From Bacilli bacterium (GTDB lineage Bacteria > Bacillota_I > Bacilli_A > RF39 > UBA660): a stretch of 48,818 nt of DNA. The DNA lies in NCBI GenBank assembly GCA_017441065.1, contig JAFSAI010000027.1, positions 1 through 48,818 on the forward strand. Reading direction: 5' to 3'. Below are positions 1 through 7,646 of the stretch, piece by piece; the first letter of the stretch is position 1; the number at the start of each line of letters is the position of its first letter. Below the pieces are notes generated by a model, which was given only the letters and a program-made list of their open reading frames with translations, was not told the origin of the DNA and ran no database searches. The translations under genes and the position numbers were made by a program.

Positions 1-1
1 A

Positions 2-1180
2 CCAAGTTATACAATAAGTACACAAGGAAGCAATACAAGATATGCATTTATAAGAGATGCAGCAGAGAACATATCACCAGTAGTAAGTGATGTAGTATTT
101 TTAGATAGTGTAGACCCAGTAATAACAAGTGCAAGTGATAGTGGAGCAGGAACAGCAAATGTAACCGTCACAGAAACAGGAAGTGGAGTAACACATGTAT
201 GTGTAAATACAAGTATTACATCAACGACAGGATGTGTGTGGGATGAAGTAAGTGGAACAACATTTACAAGTACAACACCAGTAACTACAACAGGTAACTA
301 TTACATACATGTTAAAGATAAAGCAGGAAATATAGGACATAGAACGAGTTCATTAAGAATTACTAAACCAGTAGCAAATTTATATACGTTATGTTCATCG
401 TATACAAATATGGGAACATGTATGGCAAGTGAATATGGAAGTAGTAAATTAAAAGAAATATCAAATATAACAACAAGTGAAACTGGAGGAATGTATAGGT
501 ATCAAGGAAAATATAATGTTGTTAATAATAATTATATATGTTTTGGAACAGCAAATAAATCAACATGCACAAGTAATATAGATAAATATATGTATAGAAT
601 AATTGGAGTAGATTCAACAGGTAAACTAAAATTGTTAAAAAATACTAGTTTAAGTATATTGCATAATATAGCTGGTGACAAAAATAAAAGTTGGTTAGAA
701 ACATCTGTTTATAAAGGAATTAATGGAACAGATTTTTTAGAAAATACAAATTATGTCCCAACAGGATGGGAAAGTAAAATAGCCATAAATGATTGGAAAT
801 ATGGCGATATATTAGATTCTGAATTTGGAAGTATTAATGAACAAAAGGGAGATTTAGCATATGCAATCGAAAGTGCTTGGGAAAAATCAGTATCAGCAAA
901 AATCGGGTTGATATACATACATGATTATTTATATTCGAATGAAAATGGAGTAGCTACGATTAACACTGGTGATATTTCTAATTCTTGGATGTCTCCTCAG
1001 AATGTTTATTTTACTATGGCGAGATTAAATGATTCGTCTGGTTATTATTCTATATATCTTATGGAAATTGTTGGAACTGGATCTGTAAATGGAGAGACAA
1101 GACCGACGTTTTATCTATCATCTGATATAAAAATAACAAGTGGAACAGGAACATCAACTGATCCATATATAATAAGTTAA
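2..1180 (+). CDS. Repeat-type surface protein, 3' end only
   Basis: The reading frame is already open at base 2, so the start lies before the window; the GTG at 236 is only an internal codon. The first ~120 residues are Ser/Thr-rich Ig-like material of the kind found in large Firmicutes surface proteins, with the typical phrase 'YYIHVKDKAGNIG'. The last ~250 residues form a separate domain ending 'RPTFYLSSDIKITSG' then 'DPYIIS', which resembles DUF6273-like C-terminal domains from gut Firmicutes (from memory, not searched). There is no LPXTG motif or C-terminal membrane helix, so the anchoring mode is unclear. Codon use changes inside the gene: the first ~900 bases are dominated by ACA/AGT/GGA codons, while the last ~250 bases are T-rich like the rest of the window. 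Probably an adhesin; function inferred. Confidence 0.7.
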   Translation, partial: PSYTISTQGSNTRYAFIRDAAENISPVVSDVVFLDSVDPVITSASDSGAGTANVTVTETGSGVTHVCVNTSITSTTGCVWDEVSGTTFTSTTPVTTTGNYYIHVKDKAGNIGHRTSSLRITKPVANLYTLCSSYTNMGTCMASEYGSSKLKEISNITTSETGGMYRYQGKYNVVNNNYICFGTANKSTCTSNIDKYMYRIIGVDSTGKLKLLKNTSLSILHNIAGDKNKSWLETSVYKGINGTDFLENTNYVPTGWESKIAINDWKYGDILDSEFGSINEQKGDLAYAIESAWEKSVSAKIGLIYIHDYLYSNENGVATINTGDISNSWMSPQNVYFTMARLNDSSGYYSIYLMEIVGTGSVNGETRPTFYLSSDIKITSGTGTSTDPYIIS

Positions 1181-1219
1181 CAATCGTCAACGAAGACGTT
1201 AAAATAGACTTAACCCTTC

Positions 1220-1248
1220 GGGAGGCCATAAGCCTTCCAATTTTTTTT
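1220..1248 (+). terminator. Intrinsic terminator after the surface protein
   Basis: GGAGGC and GCCTTCC pair around a short loop, followed by eight T. A second small hairpin (CCC-TTC-GGG) overlaps its 5' arm. Confidence 0.7.
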
Positions 1249-1256
1249 GTAAAAGA

Positions 1257-1284
1257 AAAGACTTCAATTATGTGTTGGAGTCTT
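1257..1284 (-). terminator. Terminator of the acyltransferase gene
   Basis: AAGACT(T)CAA pairs with TTG(G)AGTCTT around a short loop; read on the minus strand it ends in a U-rich run. It begins at the stop codon at 1284-1286 and sits back to back with the plus-strand terminator. Confidence 0.7.
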
Positions 1285-3515
1285 TATTTTAAATTAGATT
1301 TTAATAATTCTTTTAAAGCATTATTTCCAAGTTCACTTAAATGAATCTGATCTAACATGAAGTAATCGCTATTATTTTGCAATTCTTTATAAAAATCTAT
1401 AATGATTAGATTATCTTTATTTATAGATAGCAATTCATCGTAATTGTTTTTAGAAGTTAATACTACATAAATTTTATAGTTTTTACATAATTCAATTAAT
1501 TCTAAATATTCATTAATAGAAATATTGAAATTATCATCAAATACAAATACTAATTTGTTTGTTAATGTATTATTTTTAATTGAATTAGTTATCTTGGTTT
1601 TTAATGACTCATAATTAAAATTGTTATCAATAATAAATTTATCTTGAGAATAATCTTCTTGTAAATAACTATAAGCATTTAATAAAATGTTATTTCCATA
1701 AAAGCTAATCTTATTCTTTGTTTCTTTTTCGTGTTCTTTAATTAATTCTTCTTTCTTTGTTTCAAATTCATTTAAATAAACATTATAGATAGAATCATAA
1801 ATAGCAGTAGTATAAGCTTTTCTTCCTGCTTCAGATAAGTGAATTTTATCTGCAATAAAATACTCACTATGACCACTAGAAATAGTATTCCAATCTATAA
1901 TATATAAGTTATCGTATTTAGAAGCTAATTTTTCTAAATTTTTATTTACATAACTATTTAGATTGTTGGCAACATTTACCCAAAAAACTTTACGACCTTT
2001 AGCAGTCTTCATAATCATTTCTTTTACATAATCTGGACAATCCCCATTAGCGCCCATATTTATAATAATTGGTTCACCTAAAATATTCTTTTTATTCAAT
2101 TCTTTTAAAATATCATTAACAACCCAAGCAGTTCTTGACTTTTTTGCATCAAAATATCCATTAGGAAATTCTTTGTATAAATTGTTTAAGGCTCCAAGCA
2201 TTACTGAATCTCCAACGCCAACAACTTGTAAGTTAGTAACTAATTCTTTTAACTCTTGTTCACTTTTTTCTAAACTGTTTAGCGCATTTTTTAAATCTTC
2301 TTCTTTTTGTTTATATTGTGACTCAAATTGTGCTTGTTTCTCTTGAAATTCCTTTTCATTTTGTGAAAGTTGTTCTGCTAACAAATTCATCTCTTTGGTA
2401 TAATCTTTAGCTAAGTAATATTTATATGCACCATATATAGATAGGGCAATAATTATAAAACATAATATAGATTTTAATATAATATGTTTTTTATTTTTAA
2501 AGTTAAGTGTAAAGTGTAATAAATATGAAATTAATATAATGATTAATATCATAATTGGCACTTTTATATATGCATTAAGTTTTACTAATTGAAAAAAGAA
2601 TATAACAGGATATTGTATTAAATATATTTCATAACTTATTCCTGATAATGATTTAACTATTTTATCAATTAATGTTATATCAGAATAATTTATACTTGTA
2701 GCATAATCTATTAGTCTACAAGAAATAATACTTGTTACAATCATAGCAATTGCAAAGAATTTTGAATTAGAATCTATAAATATAAATAGTAGTATTAAAA
2801 GTAATAAATATATGCTAAATATTATTTTTTTCCAAGTATTATTTATTTTGTTAGAAACTAGAGTTTTATAATAATTGTGAATAAAGCCAAGAGATAAACC
2901 ATAAAATATAGAAAATATTCTTGTGAATGTATCATAATAAGTAATCATTATGTCTTTATTAATACTAGAATAGTAAAAATAAATGCTTCCAATTATTGAT
3001 AAAGTAATTGTAATTATTAAAGGTACAATTTTGTGAATTTTGTTTCCAATTTTTTTCAAAAATAAATGAATAAATGGAAATATTAAATCAAATTGTAATA
3101 AAATTCCAATATACCATAAATGCATAAATGGAGAATTGATATGTCTAGCGAAGTAATCTAAATTAGCACTTAATTGCCAAAAATTATTATAACCAAGTAG
3201 AATAGAAGTAGTTTCTACTTTTAAATTTAACCATAATATATTTGGTAGAAATGATACAATAGCAATTGTTATAAAAACTACAATTAATAAAGGTAAATAT
3301 AATTTCTTAAATTTGTTAATATAATACTCTTTAAAAGAGAATTTATCTTTTTTGAAGGCTGATATACAAGATAAGTATCCAGTTAAAACAAAAAATGTAC
3401 AAACTGCTAAATAACCACCTTTTAAGAAATTAAAATGATACAACAATACTGCTATACAAGATATTAATCTAATGATATCTAAATATTTATAATAATTTTT
3501 ACTACAATTTTGCAT
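1284..3515 (-). CDS. OatA-type acyltransferase with tandem SGNH domains
   Basis: Integral membrane O-acyltransferase of the acyltransferase-3 family fused to SGNH esterase-like domains, the layout of peptidoglycan O-acetyltransferase OatA. Residues ~10-370 hold about ten membrane helices, with the AT3 hallmarks R16, H27 and 'SPFMHLW' (H132). Residues ~371-430 are a charged coiled coil. The first SGNH domain (~431-600) has 'GDSVMLG' with nucleophile S437 and the DxxH pair D556/H559 in 'DKIHLSEAG'. A second SGNH-like copy (~611-743) follows: its block I reads 'YGNNILLNAY' (Asn in place of Ser) while DxxH is kept in 'DQIHLSELG' (D722/H725). OatA normally has one SGNH domain. Expected role: transfer of acetyl groups across the membrane to wall glycan; the exact acceptor is unknown. 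Transcribed alone from a promoter with an overlapping inverted repeat. Confidence 0.85.
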   Translation of the reverse strand: MQNCSKNYYKYLDIIRLISCIAVLLYHFNFLKGGYLAVCTFFVLTGYLSCISAFKKDKFSFKEYYINKFKKLYLPLLIVVFITIAIVSFLPNILWLNLKVETTSILLGYNNFWQLSANLDYFARHINSPFMHLWYIGILLQFDLIFPFIHLFLKKIGNKIHKIVPLIITITLSIIGSIYFYYSSINKDIMITYYDTFTRIFSIFYGLSLGFIHNYYKTLVSNKINNTWKKIIFSIYLLLLILLFIFIDSNSKFFAIAMIVTSIISCRLIDYATSINYSDITLIDKIVKSLSGISYEIYLIQYPVIFFFQLVKLNAYIKVPIMILIIILISYLLHFTLNFKNKKHIILKSILCFIIIALSIYGAYKYYLAKDYTKEMNLLAEQLSQNEKEFQEKQAQFESQYKQKEEDLKNALNSLEKSEQELKELVTNLQVVGVGDSVMLGALNNLYKEFPNGYFDAKKSRTAWVVNDILKELNKKNILGEPIIINMGANGDCPDYVKEMIMKTAKGRKVFWVNVANNLNSYVNKNLEKLASKYDNLYIIDWNTISSGHSEYFIADKIHLSEAGRKAYTTAIYDSIYNVYLNEFETKKEELIKEHEKETKNKISFYGNNILLNAYSYLQEDYSQDKFIIDNNFNYESLKTKITNSIKNNTLTNKLVFVFDDNFNISINEYLELIELCKNYKIYVVLTSKNNYDELLSINKDNLIIIDFYKELQNNSDYFMLDQIHLSELGNNALKELLKSNLK

Positions 3516-3530
3516 TTTTTACTACTCACT

Positions 3531-3571
3531 ATTCTTATCTCAATTATAGTTGAGATAAGAATGATTGTAAA
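3531..3571 (-). promoter_or_regulatory. Promoter with overlapping operator-like inverted repeat
   Basis: On the minus strand -35 TTTACA (3566-3571), a 17-base spacer and -10 TATAAT (3543-3548) precede the acyltransferase start at 3515. A perfect 13-base inverted repeat, ATTCTTATCTCAA / TTGAGATAAGAAT (3531-3543 and 3550-3562), is centred on the -10 element. No T-run follows, so it is not a terminator. A repressor site is the simplest reading. Confidence 0.7.
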
Positions 3572-3605
3572 TAGAATAATTTTGTTGAAAATAAATAAGT
3601 TATTA

Positions 3606-3637
3606 ACAAAAAACACTCAAATTACTTTGAATGTTTT
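3606..3637 (-). terminator. Terminator of the radical SAM gene
   Basis: On the minus strand AAACATTCAA pairs with TTGAGTGTTT (one G-U pair), followed by a run of T. It overlaps the stop codon at 3622. Confidence 0.75.
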
Positions 3638-4539
3638 CCTTGATAAGTATCTCTTTTAACCATTTCTTTATCAATATCATTTAAAACACAAAATTTTTTT
3701 ATTAGCCAATCAGGAGTTATTAAATCTTCTTTTATTGGGTCTCCAGTAATTCTTTCAATAACTATTTTCTCATCTAATAGCTCTAGTTGTTTAATTACAA
3801 TATCAATATATTCTTCTTTAGAAAGAATAGAAAATTTTTCTTTTTCGTAGATGTCTGCAAGTTCAGTATTTTTAGAAATATATAGCATATGAATTTTAAC
3901 ACCATCCACTTTTAAGTTATTTAAAAGTTTAATAGTATTTAACATATCTTCTTCAGTTTCATAAGGAAGCCCATTTATTATATGTGCAACTACAAATATA
4001 CCTTTTTCTTTTAATTTTTTTACAGCATTAACAAAACAATCTACATCATGACCTCTTTTTATAAAATCTAAAGTGTTATTATTACTGCTTTGAAGACCTA
4101 ACTCAATTGTTAAAAATGTTTTTTTGTTAAGTTCCCCCAAGTATTCTATTACTTCATTTGATAATGTATCAGGTCTAGTTGCAATAGCAAGTCCAACAAC
4201 TTTATCAAATTTTAATAAACTCTCAAATAATCCTTTTAATGTTTCAAGCGGAGCATAAGTATTAGTACCAGCTTGAAAGTAGGGAATATATAAACTATTT
4301 GGCCATTTATTTTCTAAAACCTTTATATTATTTAGAAATTGTTCTTCAATAGATTCCTTACTATTAATAATATTCGATTTACTAAAATCACTACAATATA
4401 TACAACCATTACCATTTATTTTATTTGGACAACTCATATGAGCATCAAGTGGTACTTTAAAAACTTTACTATTAAATTTAGTACGATAAAAATAATTTAT
4501 AGTATGATATCTTTTGTTATCTAGACTATATTTAAACAT
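3622..4539 (-). CDS. Radical SAM protein, YhcC/TIGR01212 family
   Basis: A 305-residue member of the YhcC-like radical SAM family; the precise reaction is not established. The iron-sulfur motif is C37-x8-C46-x2-C49 within 'HMSCPNKINGNGCIYC', the spaced version typical of this family rather than CxxxCxxC. The N-terminus 'RYHTINYFYRTKF' matches the family opening. Further conserved pieces are 'YFQAGTNTYAP', 'IATRPD', 'LTIELGLQSSN' and 'HIINGLPYETEEDM'. The start at 4539 is chosen over an upstream ATG at 4584 because GAGGTGG lies just before it and because a promoter (TTGAAA-17-TATATT, 4556-4584) would start transcription downstream of the longer start. Single-gene unit with its own terminator. 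Confidence 0.88.
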   Translation of the reverse strand: MFKYSLDNKRYHTINYFYRTKFNSKVFKVPLDAHMSCPNKINGNGCIYCSDFSKSNIINSKESIEEQFLNNIKVLENKWPNSLYIPYFQAGTNTYAPLETLKGLFESLLKFDKVVGLAIATRPDTLSNEVIEYLGELNKKTFLTIELGLQSSNNNTLDFIKRGHDVDCFVNAVKKLKEKGIFVVAHIINGLPYETEEDMLNTIKLLNNLKVDGVKIHMLYISKNTELADIYEKEKFSILSKEEYIDIVIKQLELLDEKIVIERITGDPIKEDLITPDWLIKKFCVLNDIDKEMVKRDTYQGKHSK

Positions 4540-4555
4540 AATCCACCTCGCCATT

Positions 4556-4584
4556 AATATACATAAAAATGAATTAGTTTTCAA
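4556..4584 (-). promoter_or_regulatory. Promoter of the radical SAM gene
   Basis: Minus-strand -35 TTGAAA (4579-4584), 17-base spacer, -10 TATATT (4556-4561). Divergent from a weaker plus-strand promoter (TTGTAT-18-CATAAT, 4589-4618) that would serve the gene at 4636. Confidence 0.5.
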
Positions 4585-4635
4585 GATTTTGTATAATTAT
4601 TTTATTTATAATCATAATATAAGTGGAGGATAAAA

Positions 4636-5073
4636 ATGGAAGAACAAGAAAAGGAAGTAAATGTATTAGATGAGTTACATAAAGGAGCTTGCATGGGACA
4701 AGATGCAATACACTTTATATTAGACAAAGTAACAGAAGATGGTTTGAAAAAAGAATTAGATATTCAGTATAATAAATATAAGAAAATTGCTGATGAAATT
4801 AAAGAATTATATCCAGAATATAGTGATAGAAAGCCACATGAAACTAGTACAATGAATAAAGTAATGACATGGTATGGTATTGAAATGAGAACTATGACTG
4901 ATGATAGTACTTCAAAACTTGCTGAATTATTAATGCAAGGTACTAATATGGGAATTATCGAAGGAAGAAGACTTTTAAATCATAAACATACAGATGAAAA
5001 TGTTAATAGATTAGTGGCTGAATATGTAGAAATGCAAGAAGCAGCAGTAGAAAACCTAAAGAAGTTTTTATAA
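4636..5073 (+). CDS. Small all-helical protein, ferritin-like/DUF2383-like
   Basis: 145 residues predicted to be almost wholly alpha-helical, without signal peptide or membrane helix. Conserved-looking pieces include 'ACMGQDAIHFIL', 'PHETSTMNKVMTWYGIEMRT' and 'LMQGTNMGIIEGRRLLN'. The helix lengths and the 'MGIIEGRRLL' segment recall four-helix-bundle proteins of the DUF2383/ferritin-like type. I do not see a full ExxH metal-binding set, so the assignment is tentative. Start ATG follows GTGGAGGA at a normal distance. Transcribed alone and ended by a perfect palindromic terminator. Function unknown. Confidence 0.7.
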   Translation: MEEQEKEVNVLDELHKGACMGQDAIHFILDKVTEDGLKKELDIQYNKYKKIADEIKELYPEYSDRKPHETSTMNKVMTWYGIEMRTMTDDSTSKLAELLMQGTNMGIIEGRRLLNHKHTDENVNRLVAEYVEMQEAAVENLKKFL

Positions 5074-5094
5074 ATAGAGTTAACTCTATTTTTT
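5073..5094 (+). terminator. Palindromic intrinsic terminator
   Basis: Perfect palindrome AATAGAGTT/AACTCTATT running into T residues, immediately after the stop codon. Confidence 0.75.
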
Positions 5095-5116
5095 ATTTGC
5101 TAAAAAAATAGATTTT

Positions 5117-5142
5117 CCGGTAAATTTTTGTTACAATACCGG
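5117..5142 (+). promoter_or_regulatory. rlmB-sigH promoter with GC-rich inverted repeat
   Basis: A -10 element TACAAT (5132-5137) lies between the arms of a perfect repeat CCGGTA / TACCGG (5117-5122 and 5137-5142), conspicuous in such AT-rich DNA. The -35 region is weak, so activation or repression at this site is possible. The RBS AGGTGA follows at 5145. Confidence 0.45.
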
Positions 5143-5153
5143 TAGGTGATTAC

Positions 5154-5819
5154 ATGCTAGTTTATGGAAGAAATGTCTTAAAAGAATTAGATAGAAAAAA
5201 AATAAAAAAAATATATGTAAGTAGTAAAGAGTTAATTCCTTACTTAAATAAAGAAAATTTAAAATATGATTTAGTCCCAAAACAAAGACTTGATAATATG
5301 ACCAAAGGAAATCATCAAGGAATTATTGTAGAAATACATGATTATGAATATTACACTATGAATGATATAGATAGTGATTTTGTAGTAATTCTTGATCATT
5401 TAGAAGATCCACATAACTTCGGGGCAATTATTCGTACTTGTGAATGTGCTGGTATTACAAATATAATTATTCCGAAAGATAGAAGTGTTACTGTAAATGA
5501 TACAGTAGTAAAGGTTAGTGTTGGAGCAATTGAACATGTAAAAATAATAATGGTAAGTAATTTAGTAAATGCAATTAATAAATTAAAAGATATGAATTAC
5601 TTTGTATATGCAGCGGATATGGGTGGAGAAAATTATCAAAGTATAACTTACCCAAAAAAGAAGGCTTTAGTTATAGGTAATGAAGGAAAAGGAATAAGTA
5701 GATTAGTTGAAGAAAATTGTGATTTTGTAGTAAGTATACCAATGAAAGGAAGTATTAACAGTTTAAATGCTAGTACATCTGCTGGCATACTAATATACGG
5801 AATGAATAGAAATGACTGA
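5154..5819 (+). CDS. rlmB: 23S rRNA 2'-O-ribose methyltransferase, RlmB/TrmH family
   Basis: SpoU-family methyltransferase that uses S-adenosylmethionine to methylate a guanosine ribose in 23S rRNA (RlmB/YacO type). The N-terminal substrate-binding domain (~1-65) begins 'MLVYGRNVLKEL'. The three SpoU motifs follow: motif 1 'LDHLEDPHNFGAIIRTCE', motif 2 'ALVIGNEGKGIS', motif 3 'IPMKGSINSLNASTSAGILI'. Together they form the trefoil-knot cofactor site. At 221 residues it is slightly shorter than usual (~245), mostly at the N-terminus. The next gene overlaps it by 8 bases, so the two are translationally coupled. The rlmB-(yacP)-sigH order is a known Bacillota arrangement; yacP is absent here. Confidence 0.92.
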   Translation: MLVYGRNVLKELDRKKIKKIYVSSKELIPYLNKENLKYDLVPKQRLDNMTKGNHQGIIVEIHDYEYYTMNDIDSDFVVILDHLEDPHNFGAIIRTCECAGITNIIIPKDRSVTVNDTVVKVSVGAIEHVKIIMVSNLVNAINKLKDMNYFVYAADMGGENYQSITYPKKKALVIGNEGKGISRLVEENCDFVVSIPMKGSINSLNASTSAGILIYGMNRND

Positions 5820-6450
5820 AGAAGAACTAAAAAATACAAATGATAATGAACTAATAATGTTATATCGTGAAGAAGATGAAGATGCTAAAAATATTTTATT
5901 TTATAAATATAGATTTATTATAGATATTCTTATTAAGAAACACTTAAAATACTTAACTAGCTTGAATATCGATTATCAAGAAATATATAGTGAATGTACA
6001 GTTGGTTTTAGTGATGGTCTTAGAAGTTATCAAGAAGATAAGAGTACAACTTTAGCAACATTTATAACATTATGTATTGAAAGAAGACTTGGTAATATCA
6101 TTCGTAAATATAATCGTGATAAATATAAAGGAATGCAAGATACATTTTCACTTGATTATATTTATTCTGAAAAAGATACTCGTCTTATGGATTTATTGAG
6201 TGATGATTATGAACATGACCCGCTTAAGAATATAACTGAACAAGAAGGATATATAGAACTTGTAAATAGTATAAAGGATAAATTAACTGAAAAAGAGTAT
6301 GAAGTATTTGTTTTAATGATAAGAGGATTAAGTTATATTGAAATCGCAGAGATTCTTAACAATACTCCAAAACAAATAGACAATACAATTCAAAGAGTTA
6401 AAAGTAAAATTAGAAATATAGTAAATGAAAAGGAAGAATGCAACATATAA
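5812..6450 (+). CDS. sigH: SigH-like sigma-70 family RNA polymerase sigma factor
   Basis: 212-residue alternative sigma factor with region 2 (~20-110, including 'YQEIYSECTVGFSDGLRSY' and 'LATFITLCIERRLGNIIRKY') and a region 4 helix-turn-helix (~150-205, 'LSYIEIAEILNNTPKQIDNT'). Both regions align along their length with Bacillus SigH from memory. Position directly behind rlmB supports SigH rather than an ECF factor. In relatives SigH controls early sporulation and/or competence genes; which genes it reads here cannot be told from the sequence. The ATG overlaps the rlmB stop, so it shares the rlmB promoter. A terminator follows. Confidence 0.78.
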   Translation: MTEEELKNTNDNELIMLYREEDEDAKNILFYKYRFIIDILIKKHLKYLTSLNIDYQEIYSECTVGFSDGLRSYQEDKSTTLATFITLCIERRLGNIIRKYNRDKYKGMQDTFSLDYIYSEKDTRLMDLLSDDYEHDPLKNITEQEGYIELVNSIKDKLTEKEYEVFVLMIRGLSYIEIAEILNNTPKQIDNTIQRVKSKIRNIVNEKEECNI

Positions 6451-6464
6451 GGTTGTATTTTTTT
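6437..6464 (+). terminator. rlmB-sigH operon terminator
   Basis: TGCAAC pairs with GTTGTA around ATATAAG, followed by T7. It overlaps the sigH stop codon. Confidence 0.75.
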
Positions 6465-6481
6465 ATTTATCCCTTTAGTTG

Positions 6482-6510
6482 TTTACAAAAATCTCAGACT
6501 TTGGTATAAT
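6482..6510 (+). promoter_or_regulatory. Strong promoter of the helical-repeat operon
   Basis: -35 TTTACA (6482-6487), 17-base spacer, perfect -10 TATAAT (6505-6510). Confidence 0.75.
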
Positions 6511-6538
6511 TTATTCATAATAAGAGGGAGTGGTTATA

Positions 6539-7636
6539 ATGAAAATGTTAACTGCAGAGATAACAAAATTATTAGATAAATTATATAACCTACGTGGTGA
6601 AGATAGTGTGATACTTTCTAAAATGGACTCTGAAAGAGCAAAAGCAGAGGAAACAAAAGAAAGAACTGCTAGTGAAAAAACTACGTTACAAGATAAAATA
6701 ACAAATCTTACAGAAGAAGAAAGAGTTCTTGCTGAAGAAGGAGAAAAATTAGTTGCTACATTAAGTAGAATAAAAACTGATGATTTTAAAATTGTTTTAG
6801 AAAAATTAAATGTTGACTTTAATCCAGACAAATTAAGTGAAGATGTTAATAGATTATTACCTAAAACAATTGAAAAAGTACAAGAAGAAAAGAAAAGTGC
6901 TGAAGATGGTCTTATAAAAGTAGAAGCAGAAATGAATACTGCAATTGCAACAATTGAAGAACTTGCAATTAGAAAAGATGAAGCTCTATCAAATCAAGCA
7001 AGATTAAATGAGTATTTTGATTTAGCATTAAATGGAAACATTAATATAACAAGAGATTCTATTACTAGTCTTTTAGAAAAATTTGATTTTACTGAAGATG
7101 AACGTAGAGAAGCTGCTAAAATTATGATGTTCCCTGAAGATGCTTTATATGATTATGAAAATAAATTAAAAAATATTGAGCAACCAGGAAAGAGCATTTC
7201 TGAAGTTTTTGCTGAAGCAAAAGAAAATTTTGATGAAGAAGAAACTGATGAAGGAACAGAAAATGTTACTCTATCACCTAGAGAAGTGTTAATAAATTTA
7301 TTAACTGAAGTTGGTTTTGATTATTTAGATTTTACAAGTAATGATATAGATAAAGTATTATCTAATTATAATGAAACAGACTTAAGAAGAAATGTAGAAT
7401 TTGCAAAATCTAAAGATTTAAAGTTAGATTTATTTGTTGATAATGTTGAATTGCTTTATGATAAAGAATTAGAAAGTAAAGTAAGTAAATTAATAGAAAT
7501 TGGTAAAGAACCATTTGATATTTATTTAAATCCAAACATTTTAGTTAAATATAATAAAGAAACATTAGAAGATACAATTGATAGATTAAAGAGTAGTGGT
7601 TTAGATCCTAAAAAAGTACCATTAATAGCATATTAG
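6539..7636 (+). CDS. Coiled-coil protein with C-terminal helical repeats
   Basis: 366 residues, cytoplasmic by composition. Residues ~1-160 are a long charged coiled coil (Lys/Glu-rich, heptad-like). After an acidic linker near ~225-240, the rest is made of ~30-35-residue helical units such as 'LINLLTEVGFDYLDF', 'IDKVLSNYNETDLRRNVEFA' and 'LKSSGLDPKKVPLIAY'. These units resemble mTERF-type hairpin repeats by eye. The start at 6539 is preferred over a GTG at 6530 because GAGGGAG sits 8 bases before it. First gene of a three-gene operon in which all proteins carry similar helical units. Family and function not recognised. Confidence 0.75.
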   Translation: MKMLTAEITKLLDKLYNLRGEDSVILSKMDSERAKAEETKERTASEKTTLQDKITNLTEEERVLAEEGEKLVATLSRIKTDDFKIVLEKLNVDFNPDKLSEDVNRLLPKTIEKVQEEKKSAEDGLIKVEAEMNTAIATIEELAIRKDEALSNQARLNEYFDLALNGNINITRDSITSLLEKFDFTEDERREAAKIMMFPEDALYDYENKLKNIEQPGKSISEVFAEAKENFDEEETDEGTENVTLSPREVLINLLTEVGFDYLDFTSNDIDKVLSNYNETDLRRNVEFAKSKDLKLDLFVDNVELLYDKELESKVSKLIEIGKEPFDIYLNPNILVKYNKETLEDTIDRLKSSGLDPKKVPLIAY

Positions 7637-7646
7637 GAGGGAAGAC

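Noticed and set aside
1181-1260. Possible diversity-generating element or structured RNA after the surface protein (several small GC-containing hairpins)
   Set aside because: No reverse transcriptase or template repeat is nearby, and the hairpins are adequately explained by back-to-back terminators.
4339-4524. 61-residue plus-strand frame inside the radical SAM gene
   Set aside because: Antisense shadow of a well-supported gene, low-complexity Thr/Ile product.
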